Of a stretch of DNA of 7,141 bases, positions 1 through 6,827 are shown one piece after another. Under the pieces are notes generated by a model. That model saw nothing but the letters and a program-made list of their open reading frames with translations, did not search any database and was not told where the DNA came from. The translations under genes and the position numbers were made by a program. Origin of the DNA: an uncultured Gemmatimonadota bacterium (GTDB taxonomy: Bacteria > Gemmatimonadota > Gemmatimonadetes > Gemmatimonadales > Gemmatimonadaceae); contig CAMLEQ010000200.1 in assembly GCA_946479015.1 (NCBI GenBank), forward strand, positions 1 to 7,141, in the 5' to 3' direction. Position 1 is the first letter of the stretch; each line of letters begins with the position of its first letter.

Positions 1-2
1 GG

Positions 3-34
3 TGCGGGGCGAGCGCCGAAGGCGCCGCCCCGCA
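3..34 (-). terminator. GC-rich hairpin, possible terminator of the leftward operon
   Basis: Bases 3-11 pair with 26-34 (nine base pairs, ends TGCGGGGC / GCCCCGCA), base 12 is bulged, and 13-17 pair with 21-25 (five base pairs) around a three-base loop, GAA on the plus strand and TTC on the minus strand. This very stable stem lies 50-80 bases past the stop codon of the leftward GT2 gene, where a transcription terminator would sit. The window ends two bases beyond the stem, so a U-tract on the minus strand can be neither seen nor excluded. No T-run follows on the plus strand. It may instead be a 3'-end stabilising structure or part of a repeat family. Confidence 0.5.
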
Positions 35-40
35 GTCGTC

Positions 41-75
41 TCCCGAGTCCCGATTCCCCAGTCCCGAGGCCCGCG
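41..75. repeat. Heptanucleotide tandem repeat, STRR-like, C-rich on plus strand
   Basis: Five consecutive seven-base units lie end to end: TCCCGAG (41-47), TCCCGAT (48-54), TCCCCAG (55-61), TCCCGAG (62-68) and a degenerate GCCCGCG (69-75). C-runs start at 42, 49, 56, 63 and 70, an exact period of seven. Read on the minus strand, the strand transcribed as the 3' end of the leftward operon, this gives at least four GGG tracts separated by 3-4 bases, which satisfies the canonical G-quadruplex pattern. It resembles the short tandemly repeated heptamers (STRR) known from intergenic DNA in cyanobacteria and other bacteria. It lies between the GT2 stop codon and the hairpin at 3-34. Whether it recurs elsewhere in this genome cannot be seen here. 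Confidence 0.7.
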
Positions 76-84
76 CCTCCCGCG

Positions 85-1254
85 CTACAATGGCCTCCTC
101 GTCGGCTCCCACGTCGGCATCCGCTGCCGCCGAAGCACCTTCAGCCAGGCGAGCATCCCCGCCACGTTCGAGGCGAGCACGAAGCCGGCGAGCGCGATCG
201 GCAGGGGGACGCGACGTGCCGCGGGCCACCGCAGCGCGAGCACTCCCGCCAGCACCCCGACCGTCACGAGGCCGAGTGCCCACAACGCGGCGGGCTCTCG
301 GAGTCCCAGCATCAGCAGCCCCACCAGCGCCAGCGGGAGCGTGAGGTACACCAGCCACCGGCACAGCTTGTGGCTCACCAGCATGGCGGCGAAGGCGCCG
401 TGCTGCACGGGATTCATGAGCGCCCGGAAATGGCGCAGCGTCTCGAGCCCCTGCGCCATCGTGCGCACTTTCCGCCGCAACTCGGCGCGGAGCGCGGCGG
501 TGCGCGGCACCACGCACGTCGCGGCATCCACCGACACGGCGCGCAGCCCCTGCTCCCGCGCGATCAGCGCACTCGCGAAGTCGCGCGCCAGATCTTCCGG
601 AAGCCGCACGCGCTGGATCGAGGCGCGCGCCGCGTAGCAGCAGCCGCTCGCACCGACGATGGAACCGAGCCGCGTCTCCAGCGACCGCACCCACATCTCG
701 TATCCCACGTAGCCCGACTCCCCCCGGTTCCCCTCCCGCTCCTCATCACCCACGCTGATGTCGCGCCCCGACGCCACCCCCACGGTGGGATCGCCGAACG
801 CGCGCACCAGCGCCTTCACCGAGTGCGGCAGGATGCGGATGGAGGCATCGGTGTTCACCACGATCTCCCCGCGGACGGCCCCCGCCGAGCGGTTCTCGGC
901 GTTCGTCTTCCCGCCGCGCTCCGGCACGCGGAAGAGCTCCACCCCCACCCCCCGCGCCGCGTACTCCCGGACGATGTCATCGGTGCCATCGGTGGACGCG
1001 TCGGAGGCGATCAGGATCTGGCGGCGGTCCGCCGGGTAGTCGATCGCGAGCAGGCTCTCGATGAGCGGCCGGATGCGCCGCTCCTCGTTGTACGCGGGGA
1101 CGGCGATCGTGATGAACGGCCACTCCTCCGGATCGCGGTCCGGCGAGGGAGCGCGCGTCCCGCGCGATGCGATCCAGAGCAGCGCCGGATACACGAGGTA
1201 CGCGTACGCGAAGATCACGAACGGGAGCGCCACGAGCGCGATGGCGAGCGGCAT
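85..1254 (-). CDS. Membrane-anchored family 2 glycosyltransferase
   Basis: The 389-residue protein probably transfers a sugar from a nucleotide donor to a growing glycan at the cytoplasmic face of the inner membrane. It has an N-terminal membrane helix (about residues 4-28), then a GT-A fold opening with PAYNE (53-57) and SDASTDGT (84-91, donor binding). The DxD-like site is NTDAS (134-138), followed by GASGCCYAAR (201-210) and an acidic pair D221/D225 in the usual general-base region. The classic QxxRW is replaced by KVRTMAQGL (262-270). Three hydrophobic segments follow (about 299-317, 321-342, 349-370), a topology shared with processive-type GT2 enzymes. The ATG at 1254 is well supported: GGAG (1263-1260) lies five bases upstream, and the start shares one base with the upstream gene's stop, so it is translationally coupled to that gene. 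The family is secure; donor and acceptor are unknown. Confidence 0.9.
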   Translation of the reverse strand: MPLAIALVALPFVIFAYAYLVYPALLWIASRGTRAPSPDRDPEEWPFITIAVPAYNEERRIRPLIESLLAIDYPADRRQILIASDASTDGTDDIVREYAARGVGVELFRVPERGGKTNAENRSAGAVRGEIVVNTDASIRILPHSVKALVRAFGDPTVGVASGRDISVGDEEREGNRGESGYVGYEMWVRSLETRLGSIVGASGCCYAARASIQRVRLPEDLARDFASALIAREQGLRAVSVDAATCVVPRTAALRAELRRKVRTMAQGLETLRHFRALMNPVQHGAFAAMLVSHKLCRWLVYLTLPLALVGLLMLGLREPAALWALGLVTVGVLAGVLALRWPAARRVPLPIALAGFVLASNVAGMLAWLKVLRRQRMPTWEPTRRPL

Positions 1255-2480
1255 CACGGCTCCCCCCTCGACGCGCCGTGCACGAGAGCGCGATAGAGCG
1301 CCTCGTAGCGGCTCAGCCAGGGGCCCACGGAGAACTCCCGCTCGAGCCGCCCGCGCGCGGCATCCACTCGCTGCATCGCCCCCGTCGCATCCTCGCGGAC
1401 GGCGGCCAGCGCGGCGGCCAGCCCCTCGGGGTCCTCGGCCGGCACCAGCAGTGCCTCGGCACCGGTGACGACGTCCGGCACCCCTCCCACGCGGGTCGCC
1501 ACCACCGGCACCCGCGCCGCCATGGCTTCCAGCAGCACTATCGGTATCCCCTCCGTTCTCGAGCTGAGCGCGAAGACATCGAACCCCGGAAAGAGCCGCG
1601 ACGCGTCGGGGACGGTACCGAGCCACTTCACGCGATCGCCGATCCCCAGCGACCGCGCCTGCTCCTCCAGCGCCGCACGCTCGGGCCCATCGCCGACGAT
1701 GACGGCGCTCGCGCCGGCGGTGAGCATCGGCAGGGAATCGAGCAGCACATCCCCACCCTTCTCCCGGCTCAGCCGCCCCACCCAACCGACCACGAAGTCC
1801 TCCTCCCCCACGCCGAGCAGCCGCCGCGCCTCGCCCCGCTCCATCCGAGGACGGTCGGGATCGAACGCGTTGGGGATGGTGTGCAGCCGCTGCGGGCTCA
1901 CCCCCCTCGCCGAGAGTCGCTCGGCCATCGCCCGCGACACGGCCACCACGGCATCGAAGCTCCGGAACGCCTCCACCTGGAGCCACTCGTAGAGGCGGTT
2001 CTTCCTCCCTCCTCCGGTGAAGCCGTGTACGGTGGTGACCGTCGGGATCCCCAGGCTGCGGGCGACGCCCGCATCCGCGACATCGGAGCGGTAACCGTGC
2101 GTGTGGACCACGTCCGGCCGGAGCTCCTCGCACAATCGCCGTACGGCGGCGCGCTCCCGCAGGTAGCCGCGCCCGGAAACGGCGATCGTGGAGGTGCTCA
2201 CCCCCTCCGCTTCGAGCGCGGCGAGGAACGAGTGCTCCCGAACGCCCGGATCCACCGCGCCGGCCACATGGACGCGGTGGCCGAGGCGCGAATGCCCCGC
2301 GGCGAGCATCCGCACCACGCTCTCGAGACCACCCACCTCGGCGGGCGCGGTGACGTGCAGTATGGTTAGTGCGCTGGACAGACGCTTCGAGTCCGTTAGT
2401 AGTGAATCGACACGATCGCGCGGGAACGGCCAAGCAAGGGCGATGCCGTCTCGCGCCCCGCGGCGCTCGGGCGGGCCCAC
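1254..2480 (-). CDS. GT4-type (GT-B) glycosyltransferase, start uncertain
   Basis: The protein is 408 residues from a GTG at 2480. It is a GT-B retaining glycosyltransferase of the GT4/GT1 group, cytoplasmic or peripheral to the membrane. Visible elements are ILHVTAPAEVGGLE (40-53, N-terminal Rossmann strand and glycine loop), VHTHGYRSD (125-133), VSRAM (181-185), GWVGRLSREKG (232-242, with phosphate-binding R236 and K241), VGDGPER (262-268), and the EX7E donor site at E310 and E318 in TEGIPIVLLEAMA. The 39 residues before ILHV exceed the usual few and contain rare codons (CTA at 27, 28 and 38; ATA at 40). No good ribosome binding site precedes the GTG, and a TAG at 2504-2502 blocks further extension in frame. 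A CTG at 2381 is the only near-canonical alternative, so initiation is unresolved. It is the first gene of a leftward pair with the GT2 gene, and is divergent from the flippase. Confidence 0.88.
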   Translation of the reverse strand: MGPPERRGARDGIALAWPFPRDRVDSLLTDSKRLSSALTILHVTAPAEVGGLESVVRMLAAGHSRLGHRVHVAGAVDPGVREHSFLAALEAEGVSTSTIAVSGRGYLRERAAVRRLCEELRPDVVHTHGYRSDVADAGVARSLGIPTVTTVHGFTGGGRKNRLYEWLQVEAFRSFDAVVAVSRAMAERLSARGVSPQRLHTIPNAFDPDRPRMERGEARRLLGVGEEDFVVGWVGRLSREKGGDVLLDSLPMLTAGASAVIVGDGPERAALEEQARSLGIGDRVKWLGTVPDASRLFPGFDVFALSSRTEGIPIVLLEAMAARVPVVATRVGGVPDVVTGAEALLVPAEDPEGLAAALAAVREDATGAMQRVDAARGRLEREFSVGPWLSRYEALYRALVHGASRGEP

Positions 2481-2587
2481 GGGGCACGGCTCATGCTTGA
2501 GCTACCCGCGCCATTCCCCGGGTGCCCCTCCGAGGGGGCCGCTCGTCATTCGGACGACCGGCCTCCCCGTACAGTACACGAGCACGA
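2481..2587. promoter_or_regulatory. Divergent intergenic control region
   Basis: This gap separates the leftward glycosyltransferase pair from the rightward flippase operon, so promoters for both are expected here or slightly inside the leftward gene's 5' end. I see short inverted repeats: CCCCT (2525-2529) with AGGGG (2533-2537), TCGTC (2543-2547) with GACGA (2553-2557), and the small palindrome GTAC-A-GTAC (2569-2577), 10 bases before the flippase ATG. None is long enough to name an operator. No convincing -35/-10 pair was found. The call rests on gene orientation more than on motif evidence. Confidence 0.4.
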
Positions 2588-4102
2588 ATGCCTACCGAGC
2601 TGACAGTAGAAGAATCGCCGGGTCGAGCCGACACCACAACGCCGAACCGGTCGCTCGACCGCAAGCTCCTCACGGGCATTGCGTGGACGGGGGGGATGAA
2701 GTGGGCGATCCAGGTCGTGAGCTGGAGCGCCACCTTCATCATCGCCCGCCTGCTGACGCCGTCCGATTTCGGGCTGATGGGGATGGCAGCGGTGTATCTG
2801 GGGCTCGTGGCGCTGGTGAACGAGTTCGGGCTCACCGCGGCGGTGCTCAAGGGGCGCTCGCTCACCGACGACCAGATCGCCCAGATCGGCGGCTTCGGCA
2901 TCGCGATCGGCGTGACGTTCTGCGTGCTCTCCATGGGCGCCGCCTACCCCATCGCGCGCTTCTACGGCGAGCCCGCGGTCCGGACGATCATCCTGGTCCT
3001 GAGCTTCAACTTCGTGTTCACCTCCATCGGCGTGCTCCCCCGCGCGCTCCTCGCCAGGGACCTCGAGTTCCACCGGCTGGCGTGGATCGACGGCGCGTCG
3101 AACCTGGTGCAGATCACGACGACGGTCGTGCTCGCTCTCCTGCATTTCCGCTACATGGCGCTCGTGTTCAGCAGCCTGGTGGCGAGCATGGTGGGCGCCA
3201 GCCTCGCGGTGTACTGGCACGGGCACCGTGTCCGGATCCCGCGCTCCTTCCAGGCGATCCGGGAGTCGGTGCACGTGGGGTGGCACGTCGTGGTGGGGCG
3301 GGTGGCCTGGTACACCTACCAGAACGCCGACTTCGCGATCGTTGGGCGCGTGCTCGGGAAGGCGGTGCTCGGCGCGTACACGCTCGGGTGGGAGATCGCG
3401 ACCGTGCCGGTGGAGCGGATCAGCGCGCTCGTGGGGCAGGTCACCCCCGGGGTCTTCTCGGCGGTGGCCGCCGACCGGCCGGCACTCCGGCGCTACTACC
3501 TGGCCGTGGTGGAGGGGCTCGCGTTCATCACGTTCCCGGCGGCGGCAGGGATCGCGCTCACCGCGCCGGTGCTCGTCCCGGTGGCGCTCGGCCCCCAGTG
3601 GTCCAACGCCGTGCTCCCGCTCCAACTGCTCGCCCTGTACGGCGGCATCCGCTCGATCGACACCGTGACTCCGCAGGTGCTGATCTACACCGGGTACTCG
3701 CGCTACAGCATGTGGTACACCGTGACCGCGGCGGTCGTGCTCCCTGTGCTCTTCCTCGTCGGCACCCGATGGGGCGCTTCCGGCGTCGCGGCGATGTGGA
3801 TCATCGCGTATCCTGTGGTCGTGCTCCCCATCTACCGCCTCATGTTCAAGATCCTCGAGCTCTCGCCGCGCCAGTACCTGAGGAACCTGTGGCCCGTGGT
3901 CAGCGGCACCGCGCTCATGACCGCGGCCGTGCTCGGCGTACGGGTTGCGCTTCCCTCGAGCGCCGGCACTCGCGTGGTGCTCGGCGCGCAGGTGGCCACC
4001 GGCGTCGCCACGTACACCGCAGTGATGTGGCTGCTGCACCGCGACCGGATCCGCGCCTTTCTCTCCCTGATCCGCCGCGAGCGGAGCGAGGTGGCTGCAT
4101 GA
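2588..4102 (+). CDS. Wzx-type polysaccharide/oligosaccharide flippase
   Basis: The 504-residue multi-span inner-membrane protein belongs to the polysaccharide transport (PST/MOP superfamily) group and would flip lipid-linked glycans from cytoplasm to periplasm. Hydrophobic segments recur along the whole length, for example about 38-54, 63-80, 100-120, 132-152, 172-187, 189-209, 310-333, 378-393, 397-417, 436-453 and 463-483. LLTPSDFGLMGMA (55-67) is characteristic of the family's first loop and second helix, and QNADFAIVGRVLGKAVLGAY (245-264) of the middle-domain helix; VERISALVGQVTPGVFS (275-291) follows. The length is normal for WzxC-like flippases. The ATG at 2588 is preferred over an in-frame GTG at 2522, because the extra 22 residues are Arg/Ser/Gly-rich and unlike the family; the ribosome binding site is weak either way. 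It leads the rightward operon and overlaps the next gene by ATGA. Confidence 0.9.
   Translation: MPTELTVEESPGRADTTTPNRSLDRKLLTGIAWTGGMKWAIQVVSWSATFIIARLLTPSDFGLMGMAAVYLGLVALVNEFGLTAAVLKGRSLTDDQIAQIGGFGIAIGVTFCVLSMGAAYPIARFYGEPAVRTIILVLSFNFVFTSIGVLPRALLARDLEFHRLAWIDGASNLVQITTTVVLALLHFRYMALVFSSLVASMVGASLAVYWHGHRVRIPRSFQAIRESVHVGWHVVVGRVAWYTYQNADFAIVGRVLGKAVLGAYTLGWEIATVPVERISALVGQVTPGVFSAVAADRPALRRYYLAVVEGLAFITFPAAAGIALTAPVLVPVALGPQWSNAVLPLQLLALYGGIRSIDTVTPQVLIYTGYSRYSMWYTVTAAVVLPVLFLVGTRWGASGVAAMWIIAYPVVVLPIYRLMFKILELSPRQYLRNLWPVVSGTALMTAAVLGVRVALPSSAGTRVVLGAQVATGVATYTAVMWLLHRDRIRAFLSLIRRERSEVAA
4088..4091 (+). promoter_or_regulatory. Ribosome binding site GAGG for the TuaH-like gene
   Basis: GAGG sits inside the last codons of the flippase, seven bases before the ATG at 4099. 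It fixes the start in a reading frame that otherwise remains open for a long way upstream. Confidence 0.6.
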
Positions 4103-5364
4103 GCGCCGACACGACCACGGGAGCCGGTCCACGGCTCGAGCCGTACGCCCTCGGCGGGACCGTCGGCGAGGTGCACTCGGATGCGCCGGGAGACGATGCC
4201 AGACCACTCCACCCGGAGGTGGGGGTGATCGCGCTCCCGCTCGACGGCTGGAGCTCGCAGTGGACATCGCGCCAGCAGGTGCTCACCCGGCTGGCCCGCT
4301 ACTACCACGTGCTGTGGCTGAATCCGGCACCGGAATGGCGGGACGCCTGGCGCCGGCGCGCGCCGGCACGGGAGCAGCACGTACCGGGACAGCCCCCCTC
4401 GTTCGTGGTGCGGGACGCGGCCGTGTGGCATTCGACGGTGTATCACCCGGAGTGGCTGGTGCGCTCGGTCGTGCGCGCGCGGCTGCGGGCGGCGCGGGAG
4501 AGTCTGCGGCGCCGCGGGTGCCGCCGGTTCGTGCTCTACGTGTGGCACAAGGCGTTCGCGTCGGCACTCGAGTCGGTGCCGCACGATGCGAGCGTCTACC
4601 ACATCTACGACGAGTTCTCGCACGCCGAGGTGGAGCAACCGATCGATCCGGCGGAGGAGCGGCTCATCCGTTCGGTCGACCAGGTGATCACCCTCTCCCC
4701 GACGATGTACGAGCGGAAGGGGCGGCTGAACCCGAACACCGTGCGCATCCCGAGCGGCGTGGAGTACGAGGCGTTCGCCCAGCCCGCGCCGGAGCCACCG
4801 GACCTCGCGGCGATCCCCCACCCGCGGGTGGGGTACGCAGGCTTCGTGAAGAAGCAGCTCGACTGGGAGCTGCTGCTGGCGCTCGCGACGAAGCGCCCGG
4901 ACTGGTCGTTCGTGTTCGTGGGGGCGCGGCGGCCGCACCCGGAGATGGCGTCGCTGCTGGAACGGCTGGCGGCGCTCCCGAACGCGCACTTCCTTGGCTC
5001 CAAGCCGACCGCGGAGCTGGCACGGTATCCGCAACACTTCGACGTGTGTGTCATGCCGTACAGGCGGAACGATTACACGAAATACATCTCGCCGCTCAAG
5101 CTGTTCGAGTATCTCGCGACTGGCCGGCCGGTGGTCAGCGTCCCGCTTCCCGCACTGGTGGATGCTGGCGAGCTGGTGACGGTGGCCTCCGGGGTGGACG
5201 AATGGGAAGCGGCGGTCGCGCGTGAGCTGGAGCCGGATGCGAACGCGCCGGCGCGGCGCGCGGCGCGCCAGGCGTGCGCGCGGGAGAACGATTGGAACGA
5301 GGTCGTACGCCGCATCGCGGAGCTGATCGAGCAACGCCTGCGGAAGGGCGTGTCGAGATCATGA
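4099..5364 (+). CDS. TuaH-like glycosyltransferase (GT-B fold)
   Basis: The 421-residue cytoplasmic protein resembles GT-B glycosyltransferases of the TuaH/GT1-GT4 type that add sugars during surface polysaccharide synthesis. The first 40 residues are polar and probably disordered. The N-terminal domain begins at VGVIALPLDG (41-50) and includes YYHVLWLNP (68-76) and YHIYDEFSHAE (167-177), matching the family's Y-D-x-x-D-like segment. The donor domain starts at RVGYAGFVKKQLDWELLLAL (243-262) and continues through FVFVGARR (271-278), FLGSKPTAEL (298-307), VCVMPYRRNDYTKYISPLKL (316-335) and FEYLATGRPVVSVPLP (336-351), where E337 is the expected donor-binding acidic residue. The start is firm: GAGG at 4088-4091 lies seven bases before the ATG, which overlaps the flippase stop by four bases. 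Its frame stays open far upstream inside the flippase gene, but that part is not coding. Donor and acceptor are unknown. Confidence 0.88.
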   Translation: MSADTTTGAGPRLEPYALGGTVGEVHSDAPGDDARPLHPEVGVIALPLDGWSSQWTSRQQVLTRLARYYHVLWLNPAPEWRDAWRRRAPAREQHVPGQPPSFVVRDAAVWHSTVYHPEWLVRSVVRARLRAARESLRRRGCRRFVLYVWHKAFASALESVPHDASVYHIYDEFSHAEVEQPIDPAEERLIRSVDQVITLSPTMYERKGRLNPNTVRIPSGVEYEAFAQPAPEPPDLAAIPHPRVGYAGFVKKQLDWELLLALATKRPDWSFVFVGARRPHPEMASLLERLAALPNAHFLGSKPTAELARYPQHFDVCVMPYRRNDYTKYISPLKLFEYLATGRPVVSVPLPALVDAGELVTVASGVDEWEAAVARELEPDANAPARRAARQACARENDWNEVVRRIAELIEQRLRKGVSRS

Positions 5365-6827
5365 TGCCGAGTCCGCTGTTCGAGCGTCCGCCGGTGGTCG
5401 CATCACAGCCGCGCCTGCTGCTGCTGAGCTATCATTTCCCTCCGGACACCACGGTGGGAGCGCGCCGCTGGGAGAAGCTGGCGACGTTCGTGAGCGAGCG
5501 CGGGTGGGGGCTGGACGTCATCACGCATGAAGAGCCGGTGGAGGACCGGTCGCGGCTGGAGGCGCTCCCCGCCGGCGTGCGCGTGTTCACCGTGCCGCCG
5601 GTGGTCCTGCCGGTGGAGCGTCTCGAGCACATCGCGTGGCGTGCGTACCGCGCGCTGCTCCCGGCGGAGCGGCCGTCGGCCGGCGGGAGCGGCGGGGCGG
5701 GGACCGCGTCGGGGAACGGCCGCGGTGCGGCACGCGTGCGCCCCGACACGCTGGACCGCGGCGATGTGCGCTGGAGCCTGCGCAGCCCGCGCGAGCTGAT
5801 GCGCGCGTACTGGGCGTGGATCGAGTTCGCGCGCTACGGCACGTGGGCGCGGCGCGCCGCGGCACTCGGCGTCCAGCTCGCGCGCACTGGATCGTACTTC
5901 GCCGTGGTCACGTCCGGTCCGCCGCACATGACGCACGTGGGCGGGCGGATCGTGGGGCTGCGGGCCCGGCTCCCGTTCGTGATGGACATGCGCGATCCGT
6001 GGAGCCTCAACCAGCGGCTCCCCGAGAGCATGGCCAGCCCGCTCTGGCTCCGGCTCGCTTCGCGGCACGAGCGGCAGGTGGTGGAGAGCGCGGCGCTCGT
6101 GGTGGCGAACACGGATCCGGCGCGCGATGCGCTGGGGCGGCTGTACCCGTCCGCGCGCGAGCGCATCATCGCCGTGATGAACGGCTCGGATGACGATCCC
6201 CTCCCCCCCTCGCGGCGCGGCGGCCGGTTCACCATCGGCTACGCCGGCACCATCTACGACAGCCGCGACCCACGCAACCTGTTCCGCGCCGCCGCGCGGG
6301 TGATCGCGGAGCTGGGGCTCTGCCCCGACGAGTTCGGGCTGGACTTCATCGGCGTCTTCGATCGTCCCGGGGAGACGCCGGTGGGAGAGCTCGCGCGGCA
6401 GGAAGGGATCGCGCCCTTCGTGACCGTGGGCCCGGCGCGCCCGCAGGCGCAGGCGATGGAGTTCCTCGCCCAGGCGACGATGCTCGTCACCTTCCCGGGG
6501 TTGAATCTGATCACGATCCCGGCGAAGACCTTCGAGTGCGTGCGCTTCGATGCGTGGCTGCTCGCGCTCTCGCAGCGCGGCAGCGCCACCGACATCCTGC
6601 TGCGCGACACGACGGCGGACGTGGTGCCGCCGGACGACGTGGAGGGGATCGCCGCCGCGATCCGGAAGCGCGTGCTCGAGCACCGGCGCGGCGTGGTCCC
6701 CACGCGCGTCGCGAGCGACGACCGGTTCGGCCGGCGCGGGCAGGCGCGCATCCTCCTCGACGCGCTCGCCCGCTTCCTCCCTCAGGACGCGCGCGAGCCG
6801 CGCAGCGCTCTCGTCACGCGCTCCTGA
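5361..6827 (+). CDS. GT4-like glycosyltransferase with Gly/Ala-rich insert
   Basis: The 488-residue GT-B glycosyltransferase is probably cytoplasmic or membrane-peripheral. The N-terminal domain begins with LLLLSYHFPPDTTVGARRWE (19-38), the YHFPP...GA.R signature of a GT4 subgroup common in capsule and exopolysaccharide loci. SGPPHMTHVGG (185-195) and LPFVMDMRDPW (204-214) follow, then ALVVANTDPARD (245-256) at the domain crossover. The donor domain runs from RFTIGYAGTIYDSRDPRN (289-306); IPAKTFECVRFDAWLLAL (386-403) holds the expected donor-site glutamate E392. Residues 102-127 form a Gly/Ala/Ser/Arg-rich insert between two otherwise conserved parts, probably a flexible loop. There are two adjacent ATGs (5361 and 5364); the first gives an ATGA overlap with the preceding stop. 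The ribosome binding site is poor (GGAAGG is 13 bases away), so translation likely depends on coupling. Its last 46 bases overlap the converging gene. Confidence 0.88.
   Translation: MMPSPLFERPPVVASQPRLLLLSYHFPPDTTVGARRWEKLATFVSERGWGLDVITHEEPVEDRSRLEALPAGVRVFTVPPVVLPVERLEHIAWRAYRALLPAERPSAGGSGGAGTASGNGRGAARVRPDTLDRGDVRWSLRSPRELMRAYWAWIEFARYGTWARRAAALGVQLARTGSYFAVVTSGPPHMTHVGGRIVGLRARLPFVMDMRDPWSLNQRLPESMASPLWLRLASRHERQVVESAALVVANTDPARDALGRLYPSARERIIAVMNGSDDDPLPPSRRGGRFTIGYAGTIYDSRDPRNLFRAAARVIAELGLCPDEFGLDFIGVFDRPGETPVGELARQEGIAPFVTVGPARPQAQAMEFLAQATMLVTFPGLNLITIPAKTFECVRFDAWLLALSQRGSATDILLRDTTADVVPPDDVEGIAAAIRKRVLEHRRGVVPTRVASDDRFGRRGQARILLDALARFLPQDAREPRSALVTRS

Noticed and set aside
370..2369. 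Plus-strand open frames of 308 and 400 codons across the leftward operon.
   Set aside because: Their composition is that of a GC-rich shadow frame, and the minus strand carries proteins with clear family motifs.
2375..2402. Possible promoter TGGACA (2375-2380) and TAGTAG (2397-2402), spacing 16.
   Set aside because: The -35 box matches five of six but the -10 only three of six, and it would lie nearly 200 bases before the flippase start, inside the leftward reading frame. Too weak to annotate.
1255..2487. The frame of the GT2 gene is open upstream to 2487, giving an apparent 800-residue protein.
   Set aside because: The added half is low-complexity Arg/Gly/Ala sequence opposite in frame to a clear GT4 protein. 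The ATG at 1254 has an RBS and matches a normal GT2 N-terminal helix.
2188..4098. The frame of the TuaH-like gene stays open for about 1.9 kb upstream, giving an apparent 1058-residue fusion.
   Set aside because: The upstream part is Arg/Gly/His-rich, has no recognisable domain, and is the wrong frame of the flippase, which has convincing membrane and family motifs. The proper start at 4099 has an RBS and an ATGA overlap.
2546..4267. Long minus-strand open frames opposite the flippase (573 codons) and at 3832-5334 (500 codons) and 5403-6683 (426 codons).
   Set aside because: They are His/Arg/Glu-rich, have no motifs, and mirror real genes. Long antisense frames are a usual effect of GC-rich codon use.
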